Assembly (NCBI GenBank): GCA_030847615.1
Contig: JAUMIR010000005.1
Location: 112,807,116 to 112,871,115 of the forward strand
From: Gambelia wislizenii
Taxonomy: Eukaryota; Chordata; Lepidosauria; Squamata; Crotaphytidae
Direction of reading: 5' to 3'
Length of the DNA: 64,000 nt
Shown here: one piece after another, positions 28,871-41,281 of the stretch
Layout of the letters: every line of letters starts with the position of its first letter
Position numbering within the stretch: the first letter of the stretch is position 1
Notes under the pieces: model-generated
What the model was told of the DNA's origin: nothing
The model's input: only the letters and a program-made list of their open reading frames with translations
The model's database searches: none
Program-made: the position numbers and the translations under genes

Positions 28871-30213
28871 GAAAATTTTACAGGATTTAAATGGCAATAT
28901 CAAGGTCTCAGCTCTATTCTCTGGTGTGGATGTCTATGCAGATAGTAGGTTGAAAGCTCCACTTTTGCAAGGGAAATGTACTTTAAGCTCCATGTATCTT
29001 TAAATGATCTATCAATCATCTTCTTCAAAGTCCTCTGGCATTCAGGAAAATTATAGCAGAATCCAGAGCTGAATGACACACTAGGCTGGAGAAGAATTAG
29101 GCTTTTGGATCAGTTCACATAAATTTGTGCAAGAGAATCTATTTGAACCCAGGCTTGATATCAGGATCCTACAGATTCAGATAGTTGCCAGTACCCACAG
29201 GAGCTAAGGTTTGCTCTGTCTCTGAGCCCTCTATGTTATGTGACTGGGTCAGAGGCCTACTCTTTCAACTTTCTCAAAATAACTCAGTGGGGCATTGTTC
29301 CATGGCAATATAAAATAAAATAAAATATCAAAGCCGACATTTAAATTTCCTGCAATAGTTTGGCATGACATTGTATTGGGAGCTGTGTAAAATCTAAAAT
29401 GGCTTTTCACAACTGCTCACCACACTTGTAAATTGTGGTCTTGACTAGGGGAGTAGTGATGCAAAGTGTGGAGCACAATAAGACACTTTACCAACAATCC
29501 TGTCTGGCCCTAAAATTCTTGGCCATGTTGGAAATGTTTTGTTACAACTCATTTTAGATGTTTCTGAAGGGTAGCTATTTGATAATCTGATCTCCATACA
29601 TGATAAGTAGGAAATAAGCAATATTGTAGCCTGGTTAGCTGTGGGAATTATGAGGAAGATTTGATCATTTTAAAATATTTATGTTCTTGCACATGACACA
29701 ATTACCTTAATTTCACAATAATGTGCACTATTGACATGAGTCACTGCTATTGTTTCTTCTCAGATAATAATAGGTATAAGCCTGCTTTCTATAATAGCCA
29801 TTTATCCAAGAGATATGTGAGTTCCAAGAGTGATGTGAGTTTTGCCTCAGGAGTGGAATGTCATTCCCTAATATGGTGCTTACGCGAGTGTGCCACCTAA
29901 CCCACATGAAATGAATTTTCAGTAGAAAAAAATTGGTCAAATGACAGTCTCCCCCTCCCATTTTCACTTTCATAAAGTCAGTGATGATGATGTCCCTGGA
30001 AAAGAAAAACAATACTATTGGGGAAGACAGCCCTACAATTATATTTTTATTAAAATTAACTCTGGAGTGAATAGGATTGGAATTTCATTCTCCTCTACAT
30101 CAAAACCAGATCCATAGGGAGAGGTGGGTAAGAAATATCACCACTACACCCAACACCATAGAAATATATCTTCACTGAAGAATATTCATTAACATGTTCT
30201 TAACAATGGCAAC
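28871..30213. other. No recognised feature
   Basis: Mixed AT-rich sequence. A short AAAAT run lies at 29311-29328. Nothing else could be supported. Confidence 0.5.
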
Positions 30214-30216
30214 TCA

Positions 30217-30738
30217 GGGCACGTCTACACTGGCCAGAATACTCTATGTTCTGGCTGGAGCATTCCAGCCTCAGCCCCATGGTGTTTCCCCCAGTCACCT
30301 GTCCTTCTGTTGCAGCAATGGAGGAATGTGCACACACCCATGGCCTGTGTGTGAACCAGCACTTCTCCTCCATGCAGCGGTCACATTTTCTGAGGCCAGA
30401 AATGAAGCACTTGGCTGTGGTCAGAGGGCACCTCATAGTGACCTTAGTAGGTGCAGTGTGTGTGAACTGGCCAGGAAATGTGTGGACACCCTCCTCCATT
30501 GCAGTAACAGAACTCATTGTTTTCTCTGGAAAAAATGCAGCAAACAATGAGGGTTTTTTTATTTTACCATATGTTCACTCTGTTTTAAGGAGAATTTGCT
30601 CCAGGTTATCATTGGAACTGCCCAGACATTTCCTGAACAGTTTGGACTAGGACTGGGGCAAAAACTGTATGTCATCCAGACTGCTGGTAATGGGGGGGTG
30701 GTGGAAGGCCATTTCACCTGGCCTATATAGACAAGGCC
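30217..30738. mobile_element. Harbinger-like ~520 bp element, TCA target duplication
   Basis: The left end GGGCACGTCTACACTGGCC and the right end (reverse complement) GGCCTTGTCTATATAGGCC are inverted. TCA is duplicated at 30214-30216 and 30739-30741. The length is 522 bp. Terminal consensus GGGC-x2-GTCTA-A matches 22484-23002 and 37114-37654, but the interior differs, so it may be a sister subfamily. Overlapping open frames on both strands inside are not supported as genes. Confidence 0.65.
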
Positions 30739-30741
30739 TCA

Positions 30742-32344
30742 GTTTGGGCTTAAGAAATAAATATTTACCACATATAATGAAGATATGTCATTAAGCCCCA
30801 CTGTTACCATGCCCTATATCCCTTCCTATAATATTTCATAATTGGTGATATTAGACACTTCAATGGATCTAGTAGACTGGGATGGACTGAAAAGGATGTT
30901 AGATGGAGGTCAGAAGGACCTGGGAAGGTGTCTTGGATAGGTCCTTACAAACACACCAGAGAAAGGATTAAACAGAGCCCCTAGGAAACAACACCATTTA
31001 GGAGGTATGTACTTATCCCCTATTGCCTCCCCTTGGCTATGGGTCACACATCATAAACAAACAAGTGACCTAAACAACTCATATCCCCAGGAAATATCCC
31101 TCGGCACCCCTTCTTGTCCTATAATATGAGGTTGTCATAAACCCAACAATTCCTATCTCTCATCCATTAACAGCAATCAGCCGAGTTTCAGTTTCCTTTT
31201 TTATATTTTGTGGGAAACCCATCTAAGCTTTGTTTTAAGCCCAAACACACCTTCAGGACATGAAATATAATATAAATATTAACCCCAAACAATAGCAAGG
31301 TATGCCACTGTGGACAAGACCCTGCCACTCTCTGACAGCACACTCCTGGATCAAAGCTTCCAATGTCACCCTCAACTTCTCTCTTCTACTCGCAAGACTG
31401 GTAACCATTGCAAAGGTCCCAAAGTTACCTGCCTCTCGCGGCATTCCATTTGAGCTATAATAATTCCCCTAGCCAATAAATCACAGGTGGGCTTCCCATG
31501 GACCCCCACTTCTTTCAGTAACACCACCCTAAAAGGAAGCAGTGCCTGGTGGCCCCCATGCCAGTGAGGTGCTGAATCTGTTCTGAGTTTTAGTTTGAAC
31601 TTATTTATTGACCTATCCAAAGCACTGAACTCTGTCTCCACAATGGGAAACATAACCACTGTTTCTCACAACTTAAGCCAACTCATTTATCTGTTTAAGC
31701 AGCCCCAGCCTGCTTTGTAATTTTGAGCACTAAGTGTGAAATGAGTAGACATGCCCTTTCAAGGGATGAAATATTGCCTCATTCTGACATTTTAAGACAG
31801 CATTTTAAGGCAGCAGTGACTCACAGTGCAATTTTATGCATATCTACTTAAAAGGACACCCCTTTGGGTTCAGTGAGACTTACTCCTAGGTTAGCGGATA
31901 TAGGATTAAATCCTAATCACTTTTTTTAAAAAAGACAAGAGGATAATGTTCAAGTATACAGTACTGCCAGGAGCATCTTCAATGTTAATAAAAGGGGGGG
32001 AGGTCTGAACATTTATTTTGGATTATTGGCTTTCATTTGACATTACTTGACAGCCAATTATAAAAAGCCTGTTGTGTCACTCCTCTATAGTTTGAAAATA
32101 ATATCTTATTTAGTACCAGGACTATCTTTGCATGGTGGGAGCCATCTAACAGTCATCTTGACTCGAGCCATTTTCCAATTAAAATTGTTTCCCAGCTGTT
32201 CCAGTTGGCTCAGTTTGGTTAGATGTTCATCCTTGTATAAGCTAGTTAGTAAACTTTAGAAGTTCCCAGGAGAGAATAATTTTAACTACCTAGCTGAATG
32301 CATGCTGCCTACAAAAGCTATCAGGCCTTTCACCCTTCCTATTT
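30742..32344. other. Unassigned; 30.9-31.7 kb may be an unrecognised old repeat
   Basis: The 30900-31690 segment is less AT-biased and holds short minus-strand frames (31253-31659) with no motif I can name. The rest is AT-rich. No terminus or duplication was found. Confidence 0.4.
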
Positions 32345-32680
32345 TCATAGTAAGCACCAACATGGTTTGAGCACTGGACAATGACTCTAGAGAAGAGAGT
32401 TTAAATCCTGGTTCAGTCATGGAAACCCACAGGGTGACCTTGGGCAAGTCACACTCCCTCTGCTTCAGAGGAAAGCAAAGACAGTGGCAGCACTAGGGGG
32501 CGCAGAGAGGCTGAATTGCATCAGGTGACACCATCAGGGGTGTGTGACACCATCCTTAGTGATGCCATAGGGCAAAGACCCAACCCCTCTGAACAAATAT
32601 TGCCAAGAAAACCTTGTGATAGGTTTGACGTATGGTAGCCATAAGCCAGATATGACTTAAAGGCACACAACAATAACCAA
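32345..32680 (+). mobile_element. tRNA/CORE-type SINE interrupted by a short repeat
   Basis: A tRNA-like head GGTTTGAGCACTGGACAATGACTCT and a B-box-like AGTTTAAATCCTGG are followed by the CORE/MIR-like GTGACCTTGGGCAAGTCAC. After an interruption (about 32487-32580) it continues to TTGCCAAGAAAACC and CCATAAGCC...GACTTAAAGGCACACAACAA. A clean copy on the other strand at 48668-48876 shows the uninterrupted order. Confidence 0.75.
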
Positions 32681-34364
32681 TTTTCATAGCCCCAAAAAGA
32701 TAGCAAAAAAGGAAGTTTATTGGATGTATGGACCTATAGTTGGCTTGTTCATTCATAACATATGAGGCATTGGTTTAAAAGATTCCATTCCCCTATTATT
32801 TTGGATCAACTATCTTTGGATGTATGAAGAACAGGGGAGGGAAACCTGTAACCCCAAGGCCTATTTCATTTCATGAAGGTTTCCCAACTGACATAGTGAG
32901 AATCCCAGGGAAGGTGCCAAAGCTCCATTCCTGGGGCTGGGATATATAGTCCAATTAGGTGGGGCAGTACTGTGTGGAGGTATCTCACTGTTATCCCACT
33001 GCTGTCCTTTCCCAATGGAATGAGGAAGATTAGCAATGCACAGAGGAATCTCACTGTTATTTTTATCCTGGACTAGAGATAATAATCAAGCTCCCCTCCC
33101 CCAATGTGCCATTTCCTGATGGAATCAAGATGGTGAGATACACACTAAGAAGAAATCTGTTATCACCAATCATTGATCAGAGATAATAATGAAGTCTCTT
33201 GCAAACACCATATGCCATGAGAAGGAAACTGGCCAAAGCTAGGAGTAGGTCTTCAAAGTGTCCACTGAGTTCTTTTCTTTGTGGAACTCCTGTCCCTGGA
33301 AAAACAGGAAATGGGCATCAGGGAAGAATCCTCACAGCTAGTAGTGCAACAGGTCATGTGGGATATTCTATTAACTGTAGTCCAGAAAGGTAATATTTTC
33401 AAACTTTGCTTGAGCTTGATGGCTATTTTCTCCTCAGTGAACTCTGATTTAAATGACCCTGCAGTTACATACTCCCAAAAAGTTACCCATGCACTAGTAA
33501 AAATCATGATCAGCTCTATGCAACCTGCTCAGCCATATTATCTGTATGAATTTCAAGAAAACCTAGAAGAATTTCAAGAAAATATAAGTCTGTTCTTTGC
33601 ATTTCAATCCACTCACCACATATATATATATATGAACCATCTCACCAGATAATGTTCCAACTTTATATCAAATAGAAACAGAGTATTATAACAATGAGGG
33701 CCTATGCTGGCTGTGTATGAAAGCTAGACAAAAATGTACATGATCAGACAAATCCAAAGGCAACCAGACATTGGAATACAGAACCCGTATTATCTGAATA
33801 ACTTCTTTTGCTATTCACAGAGTCTCTCATGAAAGATGGTACATCATGAGAGGGATTGTGTCTGGCAGCCATCAACATCTTGGAGATCTATATTCTCATT
33901 TTTTTCTTCCAGATTTGACATTTTCCTTCCTGTATCATGAGAAAAATGATTTCTAAATATTAGACTATATGTGACTTAAAAAAAGAATAAGCATCTAGCA
34001 TTGCTAAATGACTATTTTAGCTCAAGCAGATTGTGAAGAGTCCTTGAGTCCAGGATTTCTCAAGAATCACTGGCATTTTGAAGACTTTGATAAGAGTTTG
34101 CTCTTTCAAATCTTATATTTTAATACAGAGCTTACTGCTTGCAAAACCAGAAAACTGGAGTTCCAAGAGCTGCTGGCAACTTGTGCTATTTCTCATGGCC
34201 ACTGCAACTGAAAACTGTATAATATTATCATACCTTCAGACACTGCTGCAGCAATAAGAGTCCTTCTTTTGGTTCCATCATCCTTAGAGGTATGTCAGTG
34301 AGGATCTGAGGGAGGGCTTTAGCAATAGTTGCTCCCATCCTGTGGAATTCCCAGCTGAGGAAGG
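32681..34364. other. No recognised feature
   Basis: AT-rich sequence with a short (TA)n at 33620-33633. No gene or repeat family could be supported. Confidence 0.45.
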
Positions 34365-34445
34365 TTGTGTGTGTGCCTTCAAGTTGCCTGCTGACTTATG
34401 GTGACCCTGTGGATTTCATAGGGTTTTTAGATTGGCTCTATTCCT
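34365..34445 (-). repeat. SINE tail fragment, minus strand
   Basis: The text 'gtgtgccttcaagttgcctgctgacttatggtgaccctgtgg' followed by 'catagggttttt' is the reverse of the SINE 3' region also seen at 48.7 kb. The head is missing. An extended GTTTT/T-rich run follows at 34490-34525. Confidence 0.5.
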
Positions 34446-35101
34446 GTTGTCCTCCTACAGACAAGCAAAGAACATTAATTTTATTCAGGTGTTTTTTTTT
34501 TGTTTTTTTTTGTTTTGTTTTGTTTTGGTGATTGGCTTCTAAGAAAGGGGCTTTTTAATGGGTGGATGCTTAATTTTCTTTACTGTGGAACTTTTAATTT
34601 AAAAGGAGCAGCTGGGGTAATGAAGATTAATATAAAGTTATGACAGCAAACATTTCCAAAAAGAGAAAAGGTAGGAAGCCAGTCACTGATAATGTATCTG
34701 AAGCTTCCTCTCCAGTATATTTATTGCCTTAATTTAAGAATGAGTTAGTGTTAATAAAGTTTAAAAGGAAAACAAGTTTCAAATAACAGACAAGGCATAG
34801 ATTCTCAAGGGTGGCAGGGAAGCTGATGATTGCACAGGATACAAATCTCTGCCCAAGCAAAAAATTAGATTAGTGTATAAAACAGGCCGCAACTCCTCTT
34901 GTGAGTTTGTTTGTGTGGTAAATAAAAAGCCTTCTCAGGCTCTCTGCTTCCCCCTCCCATTAGTTAGTTTCTTAGTTTGTTCATTAGTTCATTAGTTAAA
35001 TAGCTCACTTTTTTCTGGAAAGGGGTCAAAAATGGCTTACAACACACACTAAAACAAGGTACAGTGAAAAACCTGACAATAGTTTTTAGAAAAGAAAATT
35101 A

Positions 35102-35322
35102 CAATGGGCCTTTTGGATCTGTAGAGATTTGGTTCCTGGACCCCATGTTGAAACTAAAACCCACAGATGACTGCACCCTATATTATTAAATGGCAGTAAA
35201 GTGAATGCACATGCCCCAGCATGTCTGTGTTCACATCATGTTCATTTAATAGTATGAGGCGTGATGATACATGGTTGGTTTAATTCACAGATCCAGAGCC
35301 CGCAGATCCAGAAGTCCCACTG
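35102..35322. mobile_element. Tigger-like MITE nested in L2
   Basis: The left end CAATGGGCCTTTTGGATCTG and the right end (reverse complement) CAGTGGGACTTCTGGATCTG match at 16 of 20. TA lies at 35100-35101 and 35323-35324. 221 bp, no coding capacity. Confidence 0.75.
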
Positions 35323-36285
35323 TAAATACATTCTCTTATTAAAACATCACTATTTAAAACAGTATAAAATTGTTTAAAACATAACCGTAAGGATGAAAGT
35401 ACAGTACACACCAAGACAACCATTAAAAACTCTTCAGCACAAACAATTAATTGCCAAATACCTGTTTAAATAAAAATGTATTTATCTCTTGGTAGAAGGA
35501 GACAAGTGTGAGGGTCAGCCTAGCTTCTCATGGGAAGGATTTTCAGAGCCTAGGAAGAAACACTGAGAAAGTCCTATCATCTGTCTTCATCAGGCAGCCT
35601 ATGGGAGAAGGCCTTCCCTCAAGATCATAACACTCATCATGCAGGCTTATCTAGGGAGACAGAGTCAACGAGTATTTGAATTGTCCCCAGAAATGAACTG
35701 GTTGCCTGTGGAGCTGTTTCAACATTTTCTCTGTAACCAGACTCAGTCAGTACTCTGTCCATAGCATTTTGGACCCCCTGAAGTTTCTGAAATGTCCCCA
35801 AAGGCAACTTACATAGAGTATGTTACAATAACCCAAATCAAGGCATGTGTCATCATAACCAGATATGACATCTCCAGAAACTGAAGTTAGTGCATTAGTT
35901 TTAACTGTACAAACACATACCTTGCCACCATTGAAACCTGGTCATCCAGGCTTAAGGCTGAGTCAAAGACTACATCTAAGCTATGAAAGGGGGTGGGGAG
36001 TGTAATCAAATCCAGTGCAGACTGAATCCCTATTCCTTGATCACCCTTCAACTGACCAGAAGTATCTCTGTCTTGTCTGGATTAAGTTTCAGTTTGTTAA
36101 CACTCATTTAGTCTTTTATGGTCAGCAGACATTAGTTTAGCACCAAAGCAGCTTCCGTGGAATTAGGTGGAAAAGAAAGCTATTGTTGGGTGTCTTCAGC
36201 ATACTGGTGACAGCAAAGCCCCAAACTCCAGATCTAATTGTCAAGGAAAATGGGCATTGGAGTCATATTATGTCCATGATGATTT

Positions 36286-36880
36286 TTCAGCTAGGCAAAA
36301 GACTACTGTCTCACTAACCCTGTAACTTTTCCAGGCCAAGTCTTGTCTGTGTTTTGCTAGAGGTTAAACAACAGTGAGGTCATCCCTTGTCTGGGAAGAC
36401 GTCCAGGTGCTGTTTACTGTGTTCTGTAACTGTTATCTCTCTGATTCCCACGGTTTAGGCTGAGAGGCCTGAGAATGTTATTGTTATGATTTTCATGGAA
36501 TCTGCTGTCCTGCAGTCTGTGATGAGACACTGATGGTGCCTGTTAGATGAAGGAGGGTCTGTGTTTGACACAAAGAGATTCAGGATGATTTTCTCCTTAG
36601 TTCTGATGCTTGGCTAGCTAGATAGACATGATGTATTCTGTTTTCAGTAGTTTACCTTAGTTATTCCAATAAAGCCTACAAAAAGGACTGAATTTCTGTC
36701 TGTCTCCATGTTTTACACCAAGTATGCAATTTGGGGCCCACTTTCCTCATTTTTCCACTGCATTTTTCCACTCTGCTAATTGTCCTTTCTATTCGCCCAT
36801 GATTAGGAAGGCTGCATTCCTTGACAGTATCTCCCACTGGCTTCATTTTTATTTTGAATAGTATGAAGAACTCTACAGGC
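36286..36880. mobile_element. LTR-like insertion in L2 (candidate solo LTR)
   Basis: L2 text stops after GGCATTGGAGTCATATTATG and resumes at about 36880 with 'tgtcaaacagaaatcc'. The intervening ~590 bp has no inverted ends. It contains a polyadenylation signal (CCAATAAAGCC at 36666) and starts near a TG. A solo LTR is plausible, but the ends and duplication are not resolved. Confidence 0.35.
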
Positions 36881-37113
36881 CAAGGTGTCAAACAGAAATC
36901 CCCGAACACCATCTTCTGAGTTTTCTTGTCCATGAAAGACCAGGACCACTGGCCCATTGACACAGCAAAGCCAACAGCAGCACATTCCCACAGTCCATTT
37001 CCTGGCATATGTCATCTGCCAAGGCAACCAAACCTCCATAGCTCCATGGAGACAAGCCCGCAGACAGATTGAAATTGATCTAGATAATCACTTTCATTGA
37101 TTATCTAGATCAA

Positions 37114-37654
37114 GAGCTTGTCTAGATGGGCAATATATCCCATCTTGTCCCTGTGTCACAGCCCTGCAATTCTGACAATGCAGGGCATTTACCCCATTTT
37201 GCCCCTAGGTGGTCCTCACCACCCCTTGGGCACATGTGGGGCTGGGACAGGAGGAAGGCAGGGTAGGGCTTGATACAGTGTTCTAAAATCATATCTGGTT
37301 TACCCCATTTCCACAAGGTGGAAACTGATTGGGCCCTGCAGGTGTGTAGGAGCCTCTCCCAGTAGGGCAGCCCTCACTGCTGCTGCCATCTCCCTGGCTC
37401 TCCAGGAAGTCAGGAGGGAGTCCCACAGCATGTAATGTAGGCTGGTCACATGCAGGGGACCTTGGTCACATGTTTCAGGCCCCCTTCCTCTCTTCCAAGA
37501 CAGAGAGGGAAATAGTGGTGGCTGTAGTGACAGGCTGGTGTGCACATTAAGTCTTCCTCCCATCCCGTGAAGAGAATGGTGAACAATGGGCCTGATCCAT
37601 AGCCAGGATATGCTGGTGAGGAGCCAGCATATCCTGGATCATATAGATGAGCCC
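37114..37654. mobile_element. Harbinger-like ~540 bp element nested in L2, CAA duplication
   Basis: The left end GAGCTTGTCTAGATGG and the right end (reverse complement) GGGCTCATCTATATG are inverted. CAA is duplicated at 37111-37113 and 37655-37657. L2 reads on across the site. The interior matches 22484-23002 and 2640-3160 in order (GCAGGGCATTT, GTGGTCCTCACC, GGAAGGCAGGGTAGGGC). Confidence 0.8.
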
Positions 37655-38600
37655 CAAGAAATCATGGAGCTGGGAAACCACCACATACTCTAGAATCTTG
37701 TCCCCAAAGGGGCTACTGGGGACTGGATGGTAATTCTTCACTTTAATGGGTTTTAGAGAGGATTTCCCCCCCCCCAGTAATAGCCTCACCGCAACCTCTT
37801 TTACATAGGACAGAAATGTGTCTTCCCACAGTGAGGCATATACTACTCCCCTAAGCACCTGGCCAGCCCTTCTCTGCCTACTTTTTATGTGCCAGGAAAG
37901 GTTTGGGTCCAATATGTATGTGATGTCTCTTCTCTCCAAGGATCCTGTTATCATCACACTTCAGAAACTGAATCATGTCCAACAGCACAGGATAAGAAAG
38001 AGCCAAGTTTACTTCCATTGGACCTGTATCAAGGGCAGTACCCTAGTCTGTGCAGTTTCAAACAATTTTGTCTGCAAAGTATAATGGACATTCTTCAAAG
38101 TGGTTTTTCAAATGGTCTGTATTCTCTTCCACACAGTATAGCTCCACTGCACAGAAACAGCTGTTGCTTCCATCACATCCATACTATAAGCTTTCCAATG
38201 GGCTCTAGCCCATATTTGGTTGGATCTGCTATGAGTTTTCTATCATTGGCAATCTAGTCTCCATCCCACATGTATTCCCATCAGCTTTTAGTAAATGAGA
38301 GGATTCACTTGGCTCTACTCTGTGGGAAAGGATGTCAGAAGTGACTGTGTCTACTGCCCTTTCCATCTTTCCATTCCAGAGATTAGCCAGGCCTTCAACA
38401 GGGTCAACTGCCAATACATGGCAACAGGCAACAGGATCACAAGAAACCCTCTTAGTGACATCTGGAACCATTCGGCTTGACTAGTCTCCTGGGTAGACCA
38501 TCTTAATCAATTCCTTTCCTCTGCAGTGGCTCTAAGGCCCAGTGGATGAACCCCATCAGATAATGATCTGATCATGACAACAAAACTATGGAAAATTCAC

Positions 38601-39589
38601 AGGAAGTCTCCCTTCTTCAGGGGCAAGCTGGGGTGGAGGTGGTATTTCTTCTTTCCTAATGTGTTTGCTTCCCTTCTCCTTTAAACTGTGTGATAGAATC
38701 CCAAAGGATACAACTGAGTGTTCCATTTTACTCTGTAAGCTGGAGATCCTATTTTTGGCTGCCCTTCTTCATATTTTAAAAAGTAACAGTTCCTTTTATA
38801 TAGAATGCAGAATAAAGCATTCCATACACACAGAAAAGCCACAAATCAGGGAAAGGGTTGGGCTAATTTCTTGCTTCCTGAAGTATTGGCATTTGATTTT
38901 CAGGGACATTTACTGCTGTACAGCATTAAAAATGCTTCAACCCACAGTTTGAAGTAGTATAGTCCTTTCTACTAGCTCTAGATGAATCAGGCTATTTTTG
39001 GTCCGTATCATTTTTAAAAGAGTTCATTCATAAATCAATTCCATCCTGTTTCTGCATTCATCCATTATTTTTTAAATGCACAAAATATTTAAATGTCTAT
39101 TTACTATATATTTTATCTAATCTAATTATTTGTTTTTAAGTGCACATTTCTAAATGTATTTTATACTAAAATACACATTTTATAGACATTTCTTACTTTT
39201 TTTTTTAAGATGAGAACTGCATCACAGATTTTGGAGAAATGAAAAATCCAAAGGTTAACTTCATTCCATTAGTCAGAAAAGTGAAGATTATCTTAGCTCA
39301 CTTTGAAATATGGGCCAAAAGAAGTCTTGAATATCCCTAGCTACTATGTTTTGCCAAAGGTCTAGACACAGTCATTAATCAGATATTGGAGACATATATT
39401 TCTCAAACCACATTGATATGGGATTTGTTCTCATATGTGATTTGATCAATACAAAGAAAGTGCCCAGTAAGGCAACACAAAAAATGCCCACTACTCTTGG
39501 GCATTTCAGCAAAAAGCTCAGTAATTAACTTCATTTTCAAAGGAAGCAAGTAATCATCACAGTTTTCTTCTACCTGCAAGAAAGTCTTT
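38601..39589. other. No recognised feature
   Basis: AT-rich sequence without repeat termini or coding motifs. Confidence 0.45.
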
Positions 39590-39810
39590 GAAAACTGTAG
39601 TCTTAAAAGGGTATTCACAGTTCAGGATTTATTCTGTGCTAAATTCACAACTGGATTTTTTTTCTCTCTCTTTTTTTCTTTTTACAAAAAACATAATTTG
39701 TATGTGTGCGTGCCAAAAGCAGAATTTTGTGCATTGGAAACAGCACTTTTTGTGGGGGAACAGCAATTTGTCAAACTGCAAAGATTATCACTGATTCAGG
39801 ATTTTCCTCA

Positions 39811-40254
39811 TCAAAATTCCCTAACCCTCGAGAAACTGTTTTTAAACCATTTCCCCAAATATTTTTTAATATTCTTTCCATCCCTAGCAGGGCAAATGAT
39901 GGGATCAATTGCCTCCTTCATATCTAACCTTTGAACTAAGTCTGCAATTTCCTTGTTACCTGCCTCATGGCTAGTGTTGGCATGCTGTATTTTAGCTTGG
40001 CTAGCCAGATACTTGGCAGTGTGCTGCACCTTGGCATGTTTGTCTTCTAGCATGGTTATTCTTCACTGTAGTGTCTGAATGTGAATGTTGGCTGCATCTA
40101 ACTTGGCATAGGTCTTCTGTGTTGCAGAGGAGAATACCAATTTGTCCACCAGCAAGGCATTGTTTTGGTCATGCAGCTGCACTAACTCTTTGGCCTGCCT
40201 TTTGACCATGCTGCTAAGTTCTTGGATGGTGCTTGATGCATCACTTAGTGCCAT
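39811..40254 (-). pseudogene. Gag-like coiled-coil remnant of an LTR retroelement
   Basis: Two in-line minus-strand segments. 40254-40063 begins MALSDASSTIQELSSM and is rich in Gln/Lys/Leu heptads. After an in-frame stop, 40053-39811 begins MLEDKHAKVQHTAKY. The coiled-coil, charged composition and the position directly after an LTR fit the N-terminus of a gag-type protein. No zinc knuckle or protease is present. The last about 20 codons (after CPARDGK) diverge into flanking sequence. It could instead be another structural ORF of the element. Confidence 0.5.
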
Positions 40255-40750
40255 CCAAAACCTCCAACTGCCATAGACTGTTTGGAGGGGCCAAAAACTG
40301 ACCTCTCCTTACACTGCATACAAAATGTGTCACTCTATCCAGGAAAGCTCCCTGATGCTGGCAAAATATACACAACTTAGAAGTAGGCCCAGATAAAGTC
40401 AACAGTCTCAGAAAGTGGCCAACTCCTAGTGATAATGAGGTAAACACAGTGAAGCCCGATGAAGTTCAGAACCAGTAGGAAAACACACAGAGAATAATCA
40501 AGAATGCAGTCCAAGGGTCAAGGCTTACAGAAGGCAGCATAGTTGAGAAGCAGGTCCATAGTCCAACAGGATAGGCAGGCACTGTAGTCATAAGGAGGTC
40601 TGAGGTCAAGCAGGATTCAAGGCAACAAAGATGAGGAGTCACAGATAACAGCCATGAAGCTTTCACCAAGGTGATCAGTTATGTCTGACAAATGTTCCAT
40701 AGCTCCCCCAGGGCATATATATATACTAATCACAGGTGTCCCAGGTGTCA
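40255..40750 (-). mobile_element. LTR of the same retroelement (5' side of the gag-like ORF)
   Basis: On the minus strand it starts TGACACCTGGGACACCTGTG and has a TATATATATATG promoter-like block at about 40725. It resembles the plus-strand LTR at 2141 (TGTGATTAG followed by an ATATA-rich stretch). The right boundary and primer binding site could not be fixed; probably about 40330. The gag-like ORF starts within about 80 bp. Confidence 0.45.
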
Positions 40751-40773
40751 ACTGATGTTTGAGATCACATTCA

Positions 40774-40975
40774 GGCACTACAGTGAAGAATAACCATGCT
40801 AGAAGACAAACATGCCAAGGTGCAGCACACTGCCAAGTATCTGGCTAGCCAAGCTAAAATACAGCATGCCAACACTAGCCATGAGGCAGGTAACAAGGAA
40901 ATTGCAGACTTAGTTCAAAGGTTAGAGATGAAGGAGGCAATTGATCCCACCATTTGCCCTGCTAGGGATGGAAAG
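40774..40975 (+). repeat. Inverted duplicate of the gag-like segment
   Basis: About 200 bp nearly identical (a few mismatches) to the reverse complement of 39874-40074. It runs from CACTACAGTGAAGAATAACC to GCTAGGGATGGAAAGA. It encodes the same MLEDKHAKVQHTAKY start on the plus strand. It lies between the 3' ORF remnant and the LTR. On the minus strand it is bounded by the 11 bp repeat TCTCAAACATC on both sides (about 40983 and 40764). Confidence 0.85.
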
Positions 40976-41281
40976 ATGTTTGAGATAAAGTCTCAGTGAT
41001 CTCTTCCTGGCTTCCTTTTTCGATCTCTGTTGGCTGAAGGATGGCATGGGTAAGTCTGCTTCCTTTTTCTCCTCCTTATCTAACTTGGCAGGGCTCGTTG
41101 CTGGCACTGGTGCCAATCTACTAGGACCAGGCTCTTCCTCTACTAGAGACTCCAGGTTGGCAGAGTTCCCTGCTAGCACAGGTGTAGATAAACTTGTGCC
41201 AGGGTCCATAGGGCCATTTGCTGCCATATCCTCCTCCTCTGACTCCAAACACTGATTAGACTCACAGGACATGACACACAC
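40976..41281 (-). pseudogene. 3' terminal ORF remnant of the LTR retroelement
   Basis: The minus-strand frame opens MCVMSCESNQCLESEEEDMA (acidic) and continues through a Pro/Ser/Ala-rich middle. It ends MPSFSQQRSKKEARKRSLRLY before running into the inverted gag piece. The same three-part layout and basic RLY tail occur at 1838-2143. This is normally followed by the 3' LTR. Confidence 0.5.

Larger units (their letters stand above)
34985..38600 (-). mobile_element. Long L2-like LINE, minus strand, with three nested insertions
   Basis: The 3' end is at about 34985 and the RT C-terminal region lies at about 36060-36120 (TCTGTCTTGTCTGGATTAAG..., the reverse of the NKLKLNPDKTE-type motif). The RT middle is at 36880-37110 ('caaacagaaatccccgaacacc' and 'gatctagataatc') and continues from 37658 to about 38600 in the upstream RT. 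Insertions are at 35102-35322, about 36286-36880 and 37114-37654. Stops and indels throughout. It is the longest LINE stretch in the window. Confidence 0.65.

Noticed and set aside
30194..30650. Several open frames on both strands
   Set aside because: They lie inside an inverted-terminus 522 bp transposon with no transposase motif.
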